DNA of 64,000 nt from Candidatus Poribacteria bacterium (GCA_028820655.1 JAPPIK010000024.1:203541-267540); one strand, 5' to 3'. Counted from the stretch's first letter, positions 46,411 to 55,770 are shown. The notes: generated from the sequence alone by a model not told the origin. Made by a program: numbers and translations.

Positions 46411-47580
46411 ATGACAGATTGGCTCATCAAAATTATCATCGCAACCCTTCTTTTCGTTTTCTCACACCCGCTGTGGGCGGGTGAGATTGAATCAGTAGGG
46501 AACGCAGATATGCGTTCCCTACGGGCGCTGGAAGCACGATTAATCTATGAGCAGGCGGTTAAGCAGATTTTCGATGAGGAATACGATAAAGCCCTCGGAC
46601 GACTGGATTGGATTATCTCTGCGTATCCTGAAACAGGATACGGACAATTGGCGGCGGACAAAAGGAAAGAGGTTGCTATTCTGCTGCGACAACCCAAACC
46701 GATCAGCGGCATGAACAGGGCGGGATTAGTCGGGTTCGGTACACTCTTTACGACATGGGTAGGCGTCGGTACACTGGTTCTTTTGGACATAGAGGAACCG
46801 GTCCCTTATGGTTTTGTTTTAATCGCGGGGCCCTTGAGTGGATTAATCGGTTCTTTAAGCATTACGCGGGACAGCGAACTGAGCGATGGACAAGCTTCAC
46901 TGATTAATCTTGGGGGAGTTTGGGGCATCTGGCAAGCGGTTGGGGCGGCAAATCTCGCCGATGCCGGTGAAAAAGCGACCGTGGGTGCGAGTATGGCGGG
47001 AGGTGCCCTTGGACTAGCGTTGGCTGGCAACATCGTCAGAAATAGAGACATCAGCCCTGGTAATGCAACGCTGATCAATTTCGGCGGAGTCTGGGGAACA
47101 TGGTTTGCCATCTGTGGAGCGATGGTTTCTCGCCGCAGGAGTAACGATAACAGCGACTTTATTCTCGGTAGTGCGATGATGGGCGGCAATGCTGGGTTGT
47201 TGACCATGGCGGCGTGGTCAACGAAACTGAGCATGAGTCGTGCTCGCGCCCGTCTTATTAACATCGGGGGCATTATAGGTACACTCTACGGTTTAGGCGC
47301 GAATATTCTGCTCGAAATTGATTCCGATGACCGGACCTTTTGGTCACTCATGGGGCTCGGCGGTATAGTCGGGTTGACAGCGGGTGCCTATCTTACTCGG
47401 AACTACGACACTCAAACGAGTTATTTCACTGAGAATGGGGCGGGGTTGCTGAATCTCGAACCCGCTGAGAAGCGATGGAACATATCTTTTCCGATGATTA
47501 GCGTTTCCCCTCTTAGTGGTGTAGATTCACAGATTCCGGATATTGAATTTCGGACATCGTTGGTTCGTGCCCGGTTCTGA
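46411..47580 (+). CDS. Membrane protein with LIN-GG-WGTW repeats, copy 2
   Basis: A 389-residue paralog with a normal signal sequence (WLIKIIIATLLFVFSHPLWA), TPR-like segment (RLIYEQAVKQIFDEEYDKAL) and three membrane repeats (LINLGGVWGIW, LINFGGVWGTW, LINIGGIIGTL) about 58-60 residues apart. The frame is open to 46324, overlapping the previous gene, but AAGG nine bases before this ATG and the clean signal peptide favour the inner start. Predicted envelope protein; function unknown. Since this copy has an unbroken N-terminus, it shows what copy 1 probably lost. Confidence 0.75.
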   Translation: MTDWLIKIIIATLLFVFSHPLWAGEIESVGNADMRSLRALEARLIYEQAVKQIFDEEYDKALGRLDWIISAYPETGYGQLAADKRKEVAILLRQPKPISGMNRAGLVGFGTLFTTWVGVGTLVLLDIEEPVPYGFVLIAGPLSGLIGSLSITRDSELSDGQASLINLGGVWGIWQAVGAANLADAGEKATVGASMAGGALGLALAGNIVRNRDISPGNATLINFGGVWGTWFAICGAMVSRRRSNDNSDFILGSAMMGGNAGLLTMAAWSTKLSMSRARARLINIGGIIGTLYGLGANILLEIDSDDRTFWSLMGLGGIVGLTAGAYLTRNYDTQTSYFTENGAGLLNLEPAEKRWNISFPMISVSPLSGVDSQIPDIEFRTSLVRARF

Positions 47581-47600
47581 TTGCAGAGGTCGGATAGGAT

Positions 47601-47862
47601 CGTCGCAATACGGGGGACACACGATGGTTTCGCCTACCTCGGCTGGGCGGGGACGGCTGAAGAGCACAGGGGTAAAGGGGGACAAAATGCGCTTATAAAG
47701 GCGCGTCTGAATCGTGCCGCCGAACTCGGTTGCCAAATCGCCTGCAGCGAAACCCTCACCATGCTTGAGACATCGCTTGGAAATCTGGAGCGCAACGGGT
47801 TTGAAATTAAATATAATAAACAGGTTTTTGTGTGGGAATCGAAAATCATAAGTGATCAGTGA
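47601..47862 (+). pseudogene. 3' fragment of the GNAT gene
   Basis: Encodes the last ~80 residues of the GNAT protein (GWAGTAEEHRGKGGQNALIK, SETLTMLETSLGNLERNGFE) with only a few changes from 44416-45204 and a slightly longer end. There is no N-terminal domain; a TTG at 47581 keeps the frame open but has no ribosome site. It marks the right edge of the inserted two-gene cassette. Confidence 0.85.
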
Positions 47863-47986
47863 CAAGTGATAAGTGCCTAGTAACAGCCCTGAATTCATGT
47901 GATAGACAAATAAGAGGAAACTCTATCGTGCGGGATTTTCTATCGCCTAAAGATGTCTGTCGCACCTTACAATAAATGGTGGGCAA

Positions 47987-48025
47987 GGGATTCCTATCGC
48001 ACTCACTATCCATTCGCTTGATCCC
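47987..48025 (-). repeat. 36-bp module
   Basis: On the minus strand gatcaagcgaatggatagtg then agtgcgataggaatccc. It lies between the GNAT fragment and the VOC gene, where the left junction copy has only 17 bp, so it is part of later-inserted material. Confidence 0.75.
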
Positions 48026-48068
48026 ATCCTACAAATGTATTGGAAACGTGAATTTGGGAGGCAACCCT

Positions 48069-48494
48069 ATGTCATCTCCGCCGGAGGGTTACCATACAGT
48101 AACTCCCTACCTTGTTGTCCAAGATATCGAGGCGCTTATCACATTTTTGAAGGAGGCGTTTGACGCCGAGGAAACCGAACGCGTTCCCGGTCCGGACGGC
48201 ATATCGAGACACGCCGAAGTTCGGATAGGCGATTCCGTCGTCATGATGGGCACAGCTCGAGGAAGGCAGCCTGTGCCGGGTATGTTGTACGTGTACACGG
48301 AGGATGTCGATACGACGTACTCCCGTGTGTTGAAGGCTGGCGGAGAGTCTATCGCACATCCCGAAAACCAGTTCTACGGCGACCGCACCGCGGGTGTAAC
48401 GGATAGCCAAGGCAACATTTGGTACATGGCTACCCGCGTGGAAAACCTGTCCGAAGAGGAGTTGCAGGAGCGGGCACTCGCTTTAGAAGGTTGA
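48069..48494 (+). CDS. VOC-family (PhnB/glyoxalase-like) protein
   Basis: A 141-residue single-domain VOC protein (TVTPYLVVQDIEALITFLKE, EVRIGDSVVMMG, YVYTEDVDTTYSRVL, DRTAGVTDSQGNIWYMAT). PhnB-like members are small metal-binding or resistance proteins of mostly unknown substrate. An open frame upstream to 47976 is repeat sequence; GGGAGG nine bases before this ATG fixes the start. Its 5' end is copied at 45222, in front of a membrane-protein gene. Confidence 0.88.
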   Translation: MSSPPEGYHTVTPYLVVQDIEALITFLKEAFDAEETERVPGPDGISRHAEVRIGDSVVMMGTARGRQPVPGMLYVYTEDVDTTYSRVLKAGGESIAHPENQFYGDRTAGVTDSQGNIWYMATRVENLSEEELQERALALEG

Positions 48495-48566
48495 AACAAC
48501 GCATTCTTCGGCAGCGTCAATTTCATCCATCTGCTCCTCACGGGCTATAATGAAAGGAAAATTGAT

Positions 48567-50255
48567 ATGGCGTCAAATTCAACCTATAAAGTTGTCGACC
48601 TATGCGATGCCGCAAAGGTGGGCGATGTATCCAAGATTCAACGGATTCTTGAGCTCCAGCCCGATCTAGTCAATGTTCACATGGCGGAGAACGATGAACA
48701 CCGCGCCATACATTACGCGGTCATGAATCGGCACTCCGATGCCGTGCGCGTCCTGATGGAAGCGGGCGCGGATCACACGCACGGCATCTACCCCCACCGC
48801 GACGCCACCGGCGCGCTCACCATCGCCCATGAACGCGGCATGGATGAGATTGTTCACATCTTGCGGGAAGAGGACGAGAAACGCAAACTCGCTGCTTGCA
48901 AGAACATCACCATCAGCGAAGAAAATGACGCACTGTTTGAGGCGGTGGGACAAGGCAGAAGTGCAGACGCGTTGACCATTCTCGATCAGCAACCCGATTT
49001 GATCGACGCCTGCCACCGGGATGGCGGCAGTGTCGTTTATGCGGCGGCGTCCCATGGTCGTTACCAACTCGTTCAGGAACTTCTAACGCGTAATGCCGAT
49101 ATTACCCATCTCACGCCCGAGGGACAGTCTCCTCTGGACGGTGCCGTTCACAGAATCCGCGGGCGAAACAGACCTATCAACGAGGGTTGTCTAATCAGCG
49201 CCGGTATTCTCCTCCAGGCGGGATGCGAACAATCGCTCGAATCTGCGGTCGCGCTCGGCGATTTCGAGTTCGTTCGCGCGTATGCGGACGAACAGCCCAG
49301 CCGCTTTGAATCTGTCGACAGCAGACGGGACGGTCTTCTCCAAATTGCCGTGGAGAACGACAATCTTGAGATGACCCGAACGTTGCTCGATTTGGGCCTC
49401 GATCCCGACGACAGACATCAACTCCACGATTACGAATCCAAACCCTATTCGTGGGGGGAACCACTGGCACATGCAGCGAGAAGTTCGCAGTATGAGATTG
49501 CCGAACTCCTGCTTGAACGCGGCGCCGATCCCAATGCCAGCATCTATGCCAGCGGCAATCCGGTAGGCAATGCCTATAACAATCGCGACGAAAAAATGAA
49601 GGGGCTGTTATTTAGATACGGCGGCGTATTGGATCCGGTAACCGCCGGACTCGAAGGCGAGACGTCCGCCGCCGCGGTTGCACTCCACAACGACCCGTCG
49701 CTTGCCGAGGAACTTCTGTGGGCGGCTGGCTGCGGGGGCGATCCGAATATTGTGGGGATGTGTTTGCGCCAACTCGACTGGAAGCCGGACGACAATCGCT
49801 GGTTTAGTCTGCTGGAGCAACCACTCCGCCTTTGGCGCACGAACCCTCACCGTATGTTTCCCGACTTTGACCGCACTGTCTATCCCGAAATTTTTCGGCT
49901 GATCTTGGAGCATGGCGTCAGCCCCAATCTGGTAGGGCGTTACGGCTACCGGATTGCCCATGATCTCGCGGCTTGCGGCGTTGTCTGGGGTGAACCCATC
50001 ATGACCGAACCTGAACGCGTCACCTTTGGGGGCATTCTCCTCGACTATGGCGCCGACCTGAACGTGATAGATGATCTCTTGCAATCTTCGCCTCTGGGTT
50101 GGGCGGTGCGCTGGGGAAAATACGAACTTGCGCGCCTCTATCTCGAGCGCGGCGCCGATCCGACGCTCGCTGGCGCTGGGTGGGCAACCCCGCTCGCTTG
50201 GGCGGAGAAAAAGGGGCATGACGACATCGCCGATCTTGTCAAGCGGTATCTGTGA
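48567..50255 (+). CDS. Ankyrin-repeat protein
   Basis: A 562-residue protein made mostly of ankyrin repeats, some degenerate: RAIHYAVMNRHSDAVRVLME, AAASHGRYQLVQELLTRNAD, AHAARSSQYEIAELLLERGA and LAWAEKKGHDDIADLVKRY. There is no signal peptide or membrane segment. GAAAGGAAA precedes the ATG. Ankyrin proteins mediate protein binding and are frequent in sponge symbionts, where some act on host phagocytosis. No secretion signal supports such a role here. Partner unknown. Confidence 0.85.
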   Translation: MASNSTYKVVDLCDAAKVGDVSKIQRILELQPDLVNVHMAENDEHRAIHYAVMNRHSDAVRVLMEAGADHTHGIYPHRDATGALTIAHERGMDEIVHILREEDEKRKLAACKNITISEENDALFEAVGQGRSADALTILDQQPDLIDACHRDGGSVVYAAASHGRYQLVQELLTRNADITHLTPEGQSPLDGAVHRIRGRNRPINEGCLISAGILLQAGCEQSLESAVALGDFEFVRAYADEQPSRFESVDSRRDGLLQIAVENDNLEMTRTLLDLGLDPDDRHQLHDYESKPYSWGEPLAHAARSSQYEIAELLLERGADPNASIYASGNPVGNAYNNRDEKMKGLLFRYGGVLDPVTAGLEGETSAAAVALHNDPSLAEELLWAAGCGGDPNIVGMCLRQLDWKPDDNRWFSLLEQPLRLWRTNPHRMFPDFDRTVYPEIFRLILEHGVSPNLVGRYGYRIAHDLAACGVVWGEPIMTEPERVTFGGILLDYGADLNVIDDLLQSSPLGWAVRWGKYELARLYLERGADPTLAGAGWATPLAWAEKKGHDDIADLVKRYL

Positions 50256-50324
50256 GAGCTATGGTCATCACAGCTAAGATTGATACATTTAGAACCCCCA
50301 TTGTTCGGTTTGCAGCAGCAATTC

Positions 50325-50539
50325 AGCCGAGTGGATAGCGAGGGCAAAAAAATCCCTTTGCTGTACGATTTCCGCGGGAGCGAGTTCTGCCCGCGATAAG
50401 AAGTCGCGACCTGGAGATCGCTCCTGCAGAAAGATTAGGTTGGGTTACATATGCAGGATTCTGGCAACACAAAATGTACTACTCCTTGCTCTGACTGGAT
50501 TGCCAAATCCAGACCCCTCGGATTTGGCAATCCGAGGGG
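50325..50539. repeat. Repeat cluster upstream of the dehydrogenase
   Basis: A module fragment (agccgagtggatagcgagg), a minus-strand GGAGCGATCTCCAGGTCGCG copy (50403-50429), and two adjacent hairpins: ctggatt-gcca-aatccag (50495-50512) and cccctcggatt-tggc-aatccgagggg (50514-50539). Confidence 0.75.
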
Positions 50540-50616
50540 CGCAGCAGTGTGATTCCGCTAGCTTGATTGATAAATTTTCAGTCGGCTTATGTAAATCCGA
50601 GAAGGGGGATGTGTTA

Positions 50617-51558
50617 ATGGTTCGTGTGTTAATTGGGAGTCGATATGGAACCGATGTTGAGAGGTTGTTGAACGATGCTCCGTCAGAGGTCGAGGTGGCA
50701 TTACTGTCGGATGGCGAAAAACTGGCAGACCATCTCTCCGGTATTGAGGTGCTGTTCGGGATACTCTCCGAATCCGACTTTGACAGGACGGATGGGCTGA
50801 AATGGGTGCAGCAGCCTCACGCAGGGGCGGAAGGGCATCTGTACGAGAAATTCAAGAACAGCGACATCGTACTGACGAATGCGGGCGGGCTGTTTGGGCC
50901 GCAGATCGCCGAACATGCGTTTGCATTGCTGCTCTCGCTGACGCGGGGCATCCACACGCAGTTGGAATTCATGAGAAATAAGCAGTGGCGAGGCGCACCG
51001 TGTCTGGAGCTTGCCGGTATGACCATGGGGATTATCGGGTTGGGTGGCATCGGGCGCGCAGTTGCGGATCGCGCCAAAGCCTTTGAGTTTCGGGTAATTG
51101 CCGTTGATCCCGAGGACATGGAGCCGCCCGCGTCCGTTGACCGGTTGGAGAAGATGGACTATCTGCCCGAACTCATGTCACAGTCGGATGTTGTCATGGT
51201 CTGCTGTCCCATTACGGAGGAAACGCATAAGCTGCTGTCGGAGGACCTATTTGACCGATTAAACGCCGGCAGTTTTCTCATCAATGTCAGTCGGGGAAGG
51301 GTGGTGGATGAGGAGGCAATGATTGCGGCGCTGCGCTCCGGTAAACTGGCGGGGGCTGGACTGGATGTCACCTACACAGAACCCTGTCCGCAGGACAGCC
51401 CGTTGTGGAGGCTACCCAATGTGATTCTGACATCGCACACTGCGGGCGGCTCGCAGCATTTCCCCAAACGTACGATGGGGAGGTTCGTGGAAAACTTACA
51501 CCGGTATGTGAAGGGCGAGCCGTTGCAGAATGTCGTGGATAAAGAGAAGGGGTATTAG
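50617..51558 (+). CDS. D-2-hydroxyacid dehydrogenase
   Basis: A 313-residue NAD(P)-dependent dehydrogenase that interconverts 2-keto acids and D-2-hydroxyacids. The Rossmann motif GIIGLGGIG sits near residue 138. The catalytic set is complete: Arg226 in INVSRGRVVDE, Glu255 in YTEP and His274 in SHTAG. Length is normal for the family. The frame is open to 50440, but that part covers hairpin repeats; GAAGGGGGA seven bases before the chosen ATG supports the start. Substrate not predictable (phosphoglycerate, glyoxylate and others all possible). Confidence 0.9.
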   Translation: MVRVLIGSRYGTDVERLLNDAPSEVEVALLSDGEKLADHLSGIEVLFGILSESDFDRTDGLKWVQQPHAGAEGHLYEKFKNSDIVLTNAGGLFGPQIAEHAFALLLSLTRGIHTQLEFMRNKQWRGAPCLELAGMTMGIIGLGGIGRAVADRAKAFEFRVIAVDPEDMEPPASVDRLEKMDYLPELMSQSDVVMVCCPITEETHKLLSEDLFDRLNAGSFLINVSRGRVVDEEAMIAALRSGKLAGAGLDVTYTEPCPQDSPLWRLPNVILTSHTAGGSQHFPKRTMGRFVENLHRYVKGEPLQNVVDKEKGY

Positions 51559-51656
51559 GCGCAATATCGCAATCCGATAACAGCGTTATGGCATAGGTGT
51601 GTAGCAGGCGGACAGGCCCTATCTTTTCTTGAGAATACGGCGGCAAAAAATCTCCG

Positions 51657-52595
51657 TTGAGAATCGCGATTCACATAGTGTTGAGACTGAAAATCACTTA
51701 CACAGTGCTTGGCGTGGCTCTGGTGCTTGGTAGCGTTCATTCTGCCGCCATCGCGGCCTTAAATGCCGAGGACAATGAAAATGGAGCTCACGTGGACGCA
51801 ATTATTAAAGCTGTCCGAGAAGGCGATTTTGCGGCGGTCAAGAGCCTCGTTGAAGGAGACAGCCGACTCGCCAACGCGCGGGCAAAGAGCGGCGCGCGCA
51901 GTATAATTCAGATTGCGGCGGAAAAGGTGGTTTGGCATCGTCCGCGATATCGGAAAATCGTACAGTATCTGGCGGATAATGGCGCCGAATATGACATCTT
52001 CACGGCGGCTAGAGCCGGGTTGCTGGCTGAAGTTCGGCGCATGCTCAAAAAAACTCCCGATCTGATCAAAGCCCGAGATTATCGTGATTACACGCCGCTG
52101 CAGTGCGCATCGCTTGTTTACGGTACTTGCGAAGAAGCCGAGGCTGTAATGGATTATCTTCTGGCGAAGGGCGCGGAAATCGACATCTTGACCGCATCAC
52201 ACTTCGGAATGCTGGGAGTCGTTCAGGACCTGCTCGAAGACAACCCGACTTGCGCGGCTGCCACGGACGCCGATGGACTGTCACCGCTCCATTGGGCTGT
52301 GCGCCCGCGGCGCGGATCCAAGGCCAGTTTCGTACGAATTACCGAATTGCTCATACAGCATGGCGCCGATGTAAACGCTCAAGGTAAAGCGCACGGCAGT
52401 TGGACTCCCATGCACACGCTCGCCGAATGGGCGGGTTATCTCGATCAAGCGGACCTTATGCTGAAAGCCGGCGCCGAAATTAACGCCGAAACCGATCTGG
52501 GATGGACGCCTCTCGATTTTGCGGTTGATCGCGGTCGGCAAGAAATGATCGTATTCCTGCGGGAGAAAGGAGCAGAGACAGGTGAAAAAAGGTAG
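51657..52595 (+). CDS. Exported ankyrin-repeat protein
   Basis: About 312 residues: N-terminal signal (ITYTVLGVALVLGSVHSAAI), then ankyrin repeats (AIIKAVREGDFAAVKSLVEG, LQCASLVYGTCEEAEAVMDY, LSPLHWAVRPRRGSKASF, WTPLDFAVDRGRQEMIVFLR). Starting at TTG 51657 or GTG 51678 both give a signal peptide; neither has a good ribosome site. It is unlike the cytoplasmic ankyrin protein upstream in being exported. Role unknown. Confidence 0.8.
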   Translation: MRIAIHIVLRLKITYTVLGVALVLGSVHSAAIAALNAEDNENGAHVDAIIKAVREGDFAAVKSLVEGDSRLANARAKSGARSIIQIAAEKVVWHRPRYRKIVQYLADNGAEYDIFTAARAGLLAEVRRMLKKTPDLIKARDYRDYTPLQCASLVYGTCEEAEAVMDYLLAKGAEIDILTASHFGMLGVVQDLLEDNPTCAAATDADGLSPLHWAVRPRRGSKASFVRITELLIQHGADVNAQGKAHGSWTPMHTLAEWAGYLDQADLMLKAGAEINAETDLGWTPLDFAVDRGRQEMIVFLREKGAETGEKR

Positions 52596-52627
52596 TACAT
52601 GCACTCCCCTGACTTATTAGATTGCTT

Positions 52628-53470
52628 ATGATTGTTGACACGCACGTTCATATTTGGGAAATCGATCCGCCCAAGTACCCGATTGGACCGACCGCGCCGA
52701 CTTGGAAATCGTATCCGGACGAACCGGGCACTGCCGATGAGCTCTTAGCCGAAATGGATGTCCACGGTGTTGATTGGTGTGTCTTGGTGCAAACGAGTTG
52801 GTCCACATGGGACAACGGCTACATTGCGGATTCTGTATCACGTTTTCCGGATCGATTCGTCGGGCACGGGCTGATCGATCCGCAGGCTGCGGACAACGCC
52901 GACCTCGTACGTTACTGGGTTAATGAGCGAAACCTCACCGGATTTCGGTTCCACCCGCTCTACTATCGCGATGAAAAGATTCTCCTCACAGATCAGAATC
53001 GCGCCATGTGGGAGGAAATTGACGCGCTAGACGCCGTGATTCAATTCCATCTCAATCCCGCCTATGCCGATCAGGTGGAAGGAATCGCCCGACAGTATCC
53101 CAACCTGAAACTGATTCTCGATCACATGGGTGCCCCGAAGATATCGAGCGGCATGTTGGGGTTCGAGCCGATCCTATCCCTCGCGCAGTACGAGAATGTA
53201 TATGTAAAGATATCGGACATAGCCGGTCGGTCTAGTAAAGATTTTCCGTTTGAAGATGTACACCCGTTTATTAACGCTCTGCTCAACGCCTTTGGCGCGG
53301 AACGGGCAGTCTGGGGCACCGGATATCCGGGCCATCATCGCATCAAGCACAACTGGCTCTCGTTGAGCGAGGAACTCAGACTTATCCGCGAAGGCTTACC
53401 GTTTCTGACAGAAGCTGATTGCGATCTGATATTGGGAGGTACAGCCGCGAACATTTGGCGACTGTCATGA
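52628..53470 (+). CDS. Amidohydrolase-2 family protein
   Basis: A 280-residue TIM-barrel hydrolase/decarboxylase-type protein. The N-terminal metal motif is VDTHVHIWE; FRFHPLYY and the LKLILDHMGAPK histidine strand follow. Where the family usually has an Asp metal ligand in a GSDYP-type motif, this protein reads WGTGYPGHHR. I recall this variant in Poribacteria relatives, so it may be a subfamily trait, but the usual mononuclear-metal mechanism may not apply. A TTG at 52622 would add two residues. Substrate unknown. Confidence 0.82.
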   Translation: MIVDTHVHIWEIDPPKYPIGPTAPTWKSYPDEPGTADELLAEMDVHGVDWCVLVQTSWSTWDNGYIADSVSRFPDRFVGHGLIDPQAADNADLVRYWVNERNLTGFRFHPLYYRDEKILLTDQNRAMWEEIDALDAVIQFHLNPAYADQVEGIARQYPNLKLILDHMGAPKISSGMLGFEPILSLAQYENVYVKISDIAGRSSKDFPFEDVHPFINALLNAFGAERAVWGTGYPGHHRIKHNWLSLSEELRLIREGLPFLTEADCDLILGGTAANIWRLS

Positions 53471-53694
53471 GCAAGATGTGTCGTCAGTCGCGTAGGTTGG
53501 GTTGAACGGTAAAACGAATGCCTCTGCCGTATCCCACGAAAACCGGCGCGATGGACCATTTGGAGCACAGGCAGTTATTGAATCCACTATAATCGGGTGC
53601 ACTATCATGCGTTGCTGGGCGATTAGCATTCCCAACTTCTTGAGTCTGCATCAATAACTTCATACACGTCCGACATACGACCTTGGAGATTCAG

Positions 53695-54912
53695 ATGACA
53701 GTGAAAGAGCGGCGAATACTCTCTGACATGAGACAACGTACGCTTTTCGACCTAACCCAAGATGGATTGATTGTCGGCCGAAAACTCGAGCGCATTTTTC
53801 CCGACTTCGACACGCACACTTTCGTCAAGGATGTACGGACGGAGATGGAGGGACAGACGATCTACAACGTGACGAAAGCCATCGGACTCGCATTTCGCTG
53901 TCATTTGCCCGAAGACTATTCCGACGCATTGGCGATCCTAATGGAGTTTGCCGATGGCGAAGTTTCCGCCAAACCGGGGCCGTCGCCGAGCGAAGAACTT
54001 CAGACGAGCCTAAGACCAATCTCCCACTTCGTCAGCCTCTACGGACTAGCGGATTTCGACGCTTCCATGGATGCCTTCTGCAAACTCGCAAAATACCGGT
54101 GCACCCGTGGCGGGGAGATACGCGAGTTTCTCATCAACCATCCCGAGCGGTGCTTTGAGCGCTTTCGCGAGTGGGTGGACGACGAAAACGCCAATCTCCG
54201 TCTCTTTGTGTGCGCGTCAATCTGCACCCGCGGGATATGGCAGAAATGGATTGGACGGTTCATCCCCGATCCGCAGCCGATGTTGGCGCTTCTGGATACG
54301 CTCAAAGACGATAGTGACGCGCGCGTGCGCGATCAGGTCGGCACGGACATGCGAGACATCGTGAAGGACTATCCGGACGAGGGCTACGCCACCTTAGAGC
54401 GGTGGAACCGTGACGGGCGGTCAGAGACTAAGAAAATCGTCCGATCCGCACTGAAATATCAGTTGAAAATTGGGGATAAACGCGCCCTGAAATTGCTCGG
54501 TCTGGGGACGCCAGCGGAATCAGGCAAAGCGAAAGTCACGCTCACTGAACTGAAGCCCGAGCACGAGGTCGTCCCAATCAACGACGAATTTCGTTTTTCG
54601 TTTAACCTGCAGAACGACACAGAGGATCCCCAGACGATTTTGACTCACTACGTAGTCTCATATAAACGACCTACCGGGCACATCACGCGTAAACGCTACC
54701 GCGTCAGCCAACGAAAGTTGAGGCCGAAACAGAGGGTCAATTACGAGAAATCTCTATTCCCGTTGCCATCGCTCAAGCAGTACCACGACGGAAAGGCGCG
54801 TCTAGGCTGGCACCGTTTCGAACTCGAGGTGAACGGCGCCGTGCTCGGGAGTTTCGATTTTGAAACAACCGCAGAGGCAATCACAGACACACATCGGGAA
54901 GAATCACATTAA
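53695..54912 (+). CDS. AlkC/AlkD-like DNA alkylation repair glycosylase with Ig-like domain
   Basis: A 405-residue protein. The first ~270 residues are HEAT-like helical repeats of the AlkC/AlkD DNA glycosylase superfamily (FCKLAKYRCTRGGEIREFLI, LFVCASICTRGIWQKWIGRF, LALLDTLKDDSDARVRDQVG). Residues ~280-395 form a beta-rich Ig-like domain (FRFSFNLQNDTED, HYVVSYKRPTGHITRKRYRV, HRFELEVNG). An Ig-like C-terminal domain is known for some AlkC enzymes, which excise bulky N3/N7 alkyl purines. TTGGAG before the ATG supports the start over the TTG at 53683. It sits near the uvrA gene only loosely; no shared operon. Confidence 0.75.
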   Translation: MTVKERRILSDMRQRTLFDLTQDGLIVGRKLERIFPDFDTHTFVKDVRTEMEGQTIYNVTKAIGLAFRCHLPEDYSDALAILMEFADGEVSAKPGPSPSEELQTSLRPISHFVSLYGLADFDASMDAFCKLAKYRCTRGGEIREFLINHPERCFERFREWVDDENANLRLFVCASICTRGIWQKWIGRFIPDPQPMLALLDTLKDDSDARVRDQVGTDMRDIVKDYPDEGYATLERWNRDGRSETKKIVRSALKYQLKIGDKRALKLLGLGTPAESGKAKVTLTELKPEHEVVPINDEFRFSFNLQNDTEDPQTILTHYVVSYKRPTGHITRKRYRVSQRKLRPKQRVNYEKSLFPLPSLKQYHDGKARLGWHRFELEVNGAVLGSFDFETTAEAITDTHREESH

Positions 54913-54988
54913 GTTCGTCTCCGGAAATCGAAACTTGCAAACCGCGGGGCGAAACGGGCTGTAATTGCAGAAGGAAGGAGTTGCTTCG

Positions 54989-55729
54989 ATGACGGATGAA
55001 GAAAAATTTGCCGTTGATCTTTACGGGTATTTGGTAATAAAGGACGTGCTGACCGACGATGAAGTGGGCGAGATGAACGCCATTATTGATAGAGGAATTC
55101 CAGAGGGTATGCCGAGCCTGTGGGGAGAACCGTTTAAGCGACTTATCGACCACCCTAAAATCCTCCCCTATCTCATCGAACTGTTGGGTCCCTACGTCCG
55201 TCTCGATCACGATTACGCCCTATTCATGAACTAGGGCGACCGGCGCGGCGGATTGCACGGCGGCGAGGATGGAGGGCGTCCCGGCGGTCCCGAAGGTGAC
55301 CATTGGTACAGGTATAGAGATGGCGTGATGCGTAACGGACTGTGTGTGATGACATATAACTTGACCGCGGCACCCGAAGGCGCTGGCGGGTTCGCGTGCA
55401 TTCCGGGGAGCCATAAGAGCAACTTCGCGACCCTTCTACCGCAGGAGGTTAAACGGTTCGAGCGTCCGGCGCACTATGTCGTCCAACCCGCACTTGACAG
55501 GGGCGACGTCCTGTTTTTCACCGAAGCCGTCATTCACGGAACCATGCCTTGGCAGGCGGAACACGAGCGCCGCGCCATACTCTACAAATACAGCCCCGGA
55601 CACTCGGCGTGGTCGGACAACTATTATGACATCGGCAAATACGGCGAGCTGACCGAGCAACAGAAACGGATGCTCCTGCCGCCATCAATTGGCACTCGTC
55701 CCCGCGTGGTCGATGATCAAGAGTTGTAG
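54989..55729 (+). pseudogene. Phytanoyl-CoA dioxygenase family protein with one in-frame TAG
   Basis: The first frame (FAVDLYGYLVIKDVLTDDEV ... LDHDYALFMN) ends at TAG 55232-55234. The same frame continues GDRRGGLHGGEDGGRPGG and runs to 55729 with FACIPGSHKSNF and VIHGTMPW, the Fe(II)/2-oxoglutarate facial-triad regions of PhyH-type oxygenases. A single base change would restore about 246 codons. AAGGAAGGAG lies eight bases before the ATG, so the 5' signals are intact. Either a recent nonsense mutation or a base error. Confidence 0.85.
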
Positions 55730-55734
55730 AGTGG

Positions 55735-55770
55735 AATCAAGGGAGCGAATAACGACCGCGATAGAGATCC
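55735..55770 (+). repeat. 36-bp module, well-preserved copy
   Basis: aatcaagggagcgaataacg followed by accgcgatagagatcc. It starts six bases after the dioxygenase stop codon. Confidence 0.8.
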
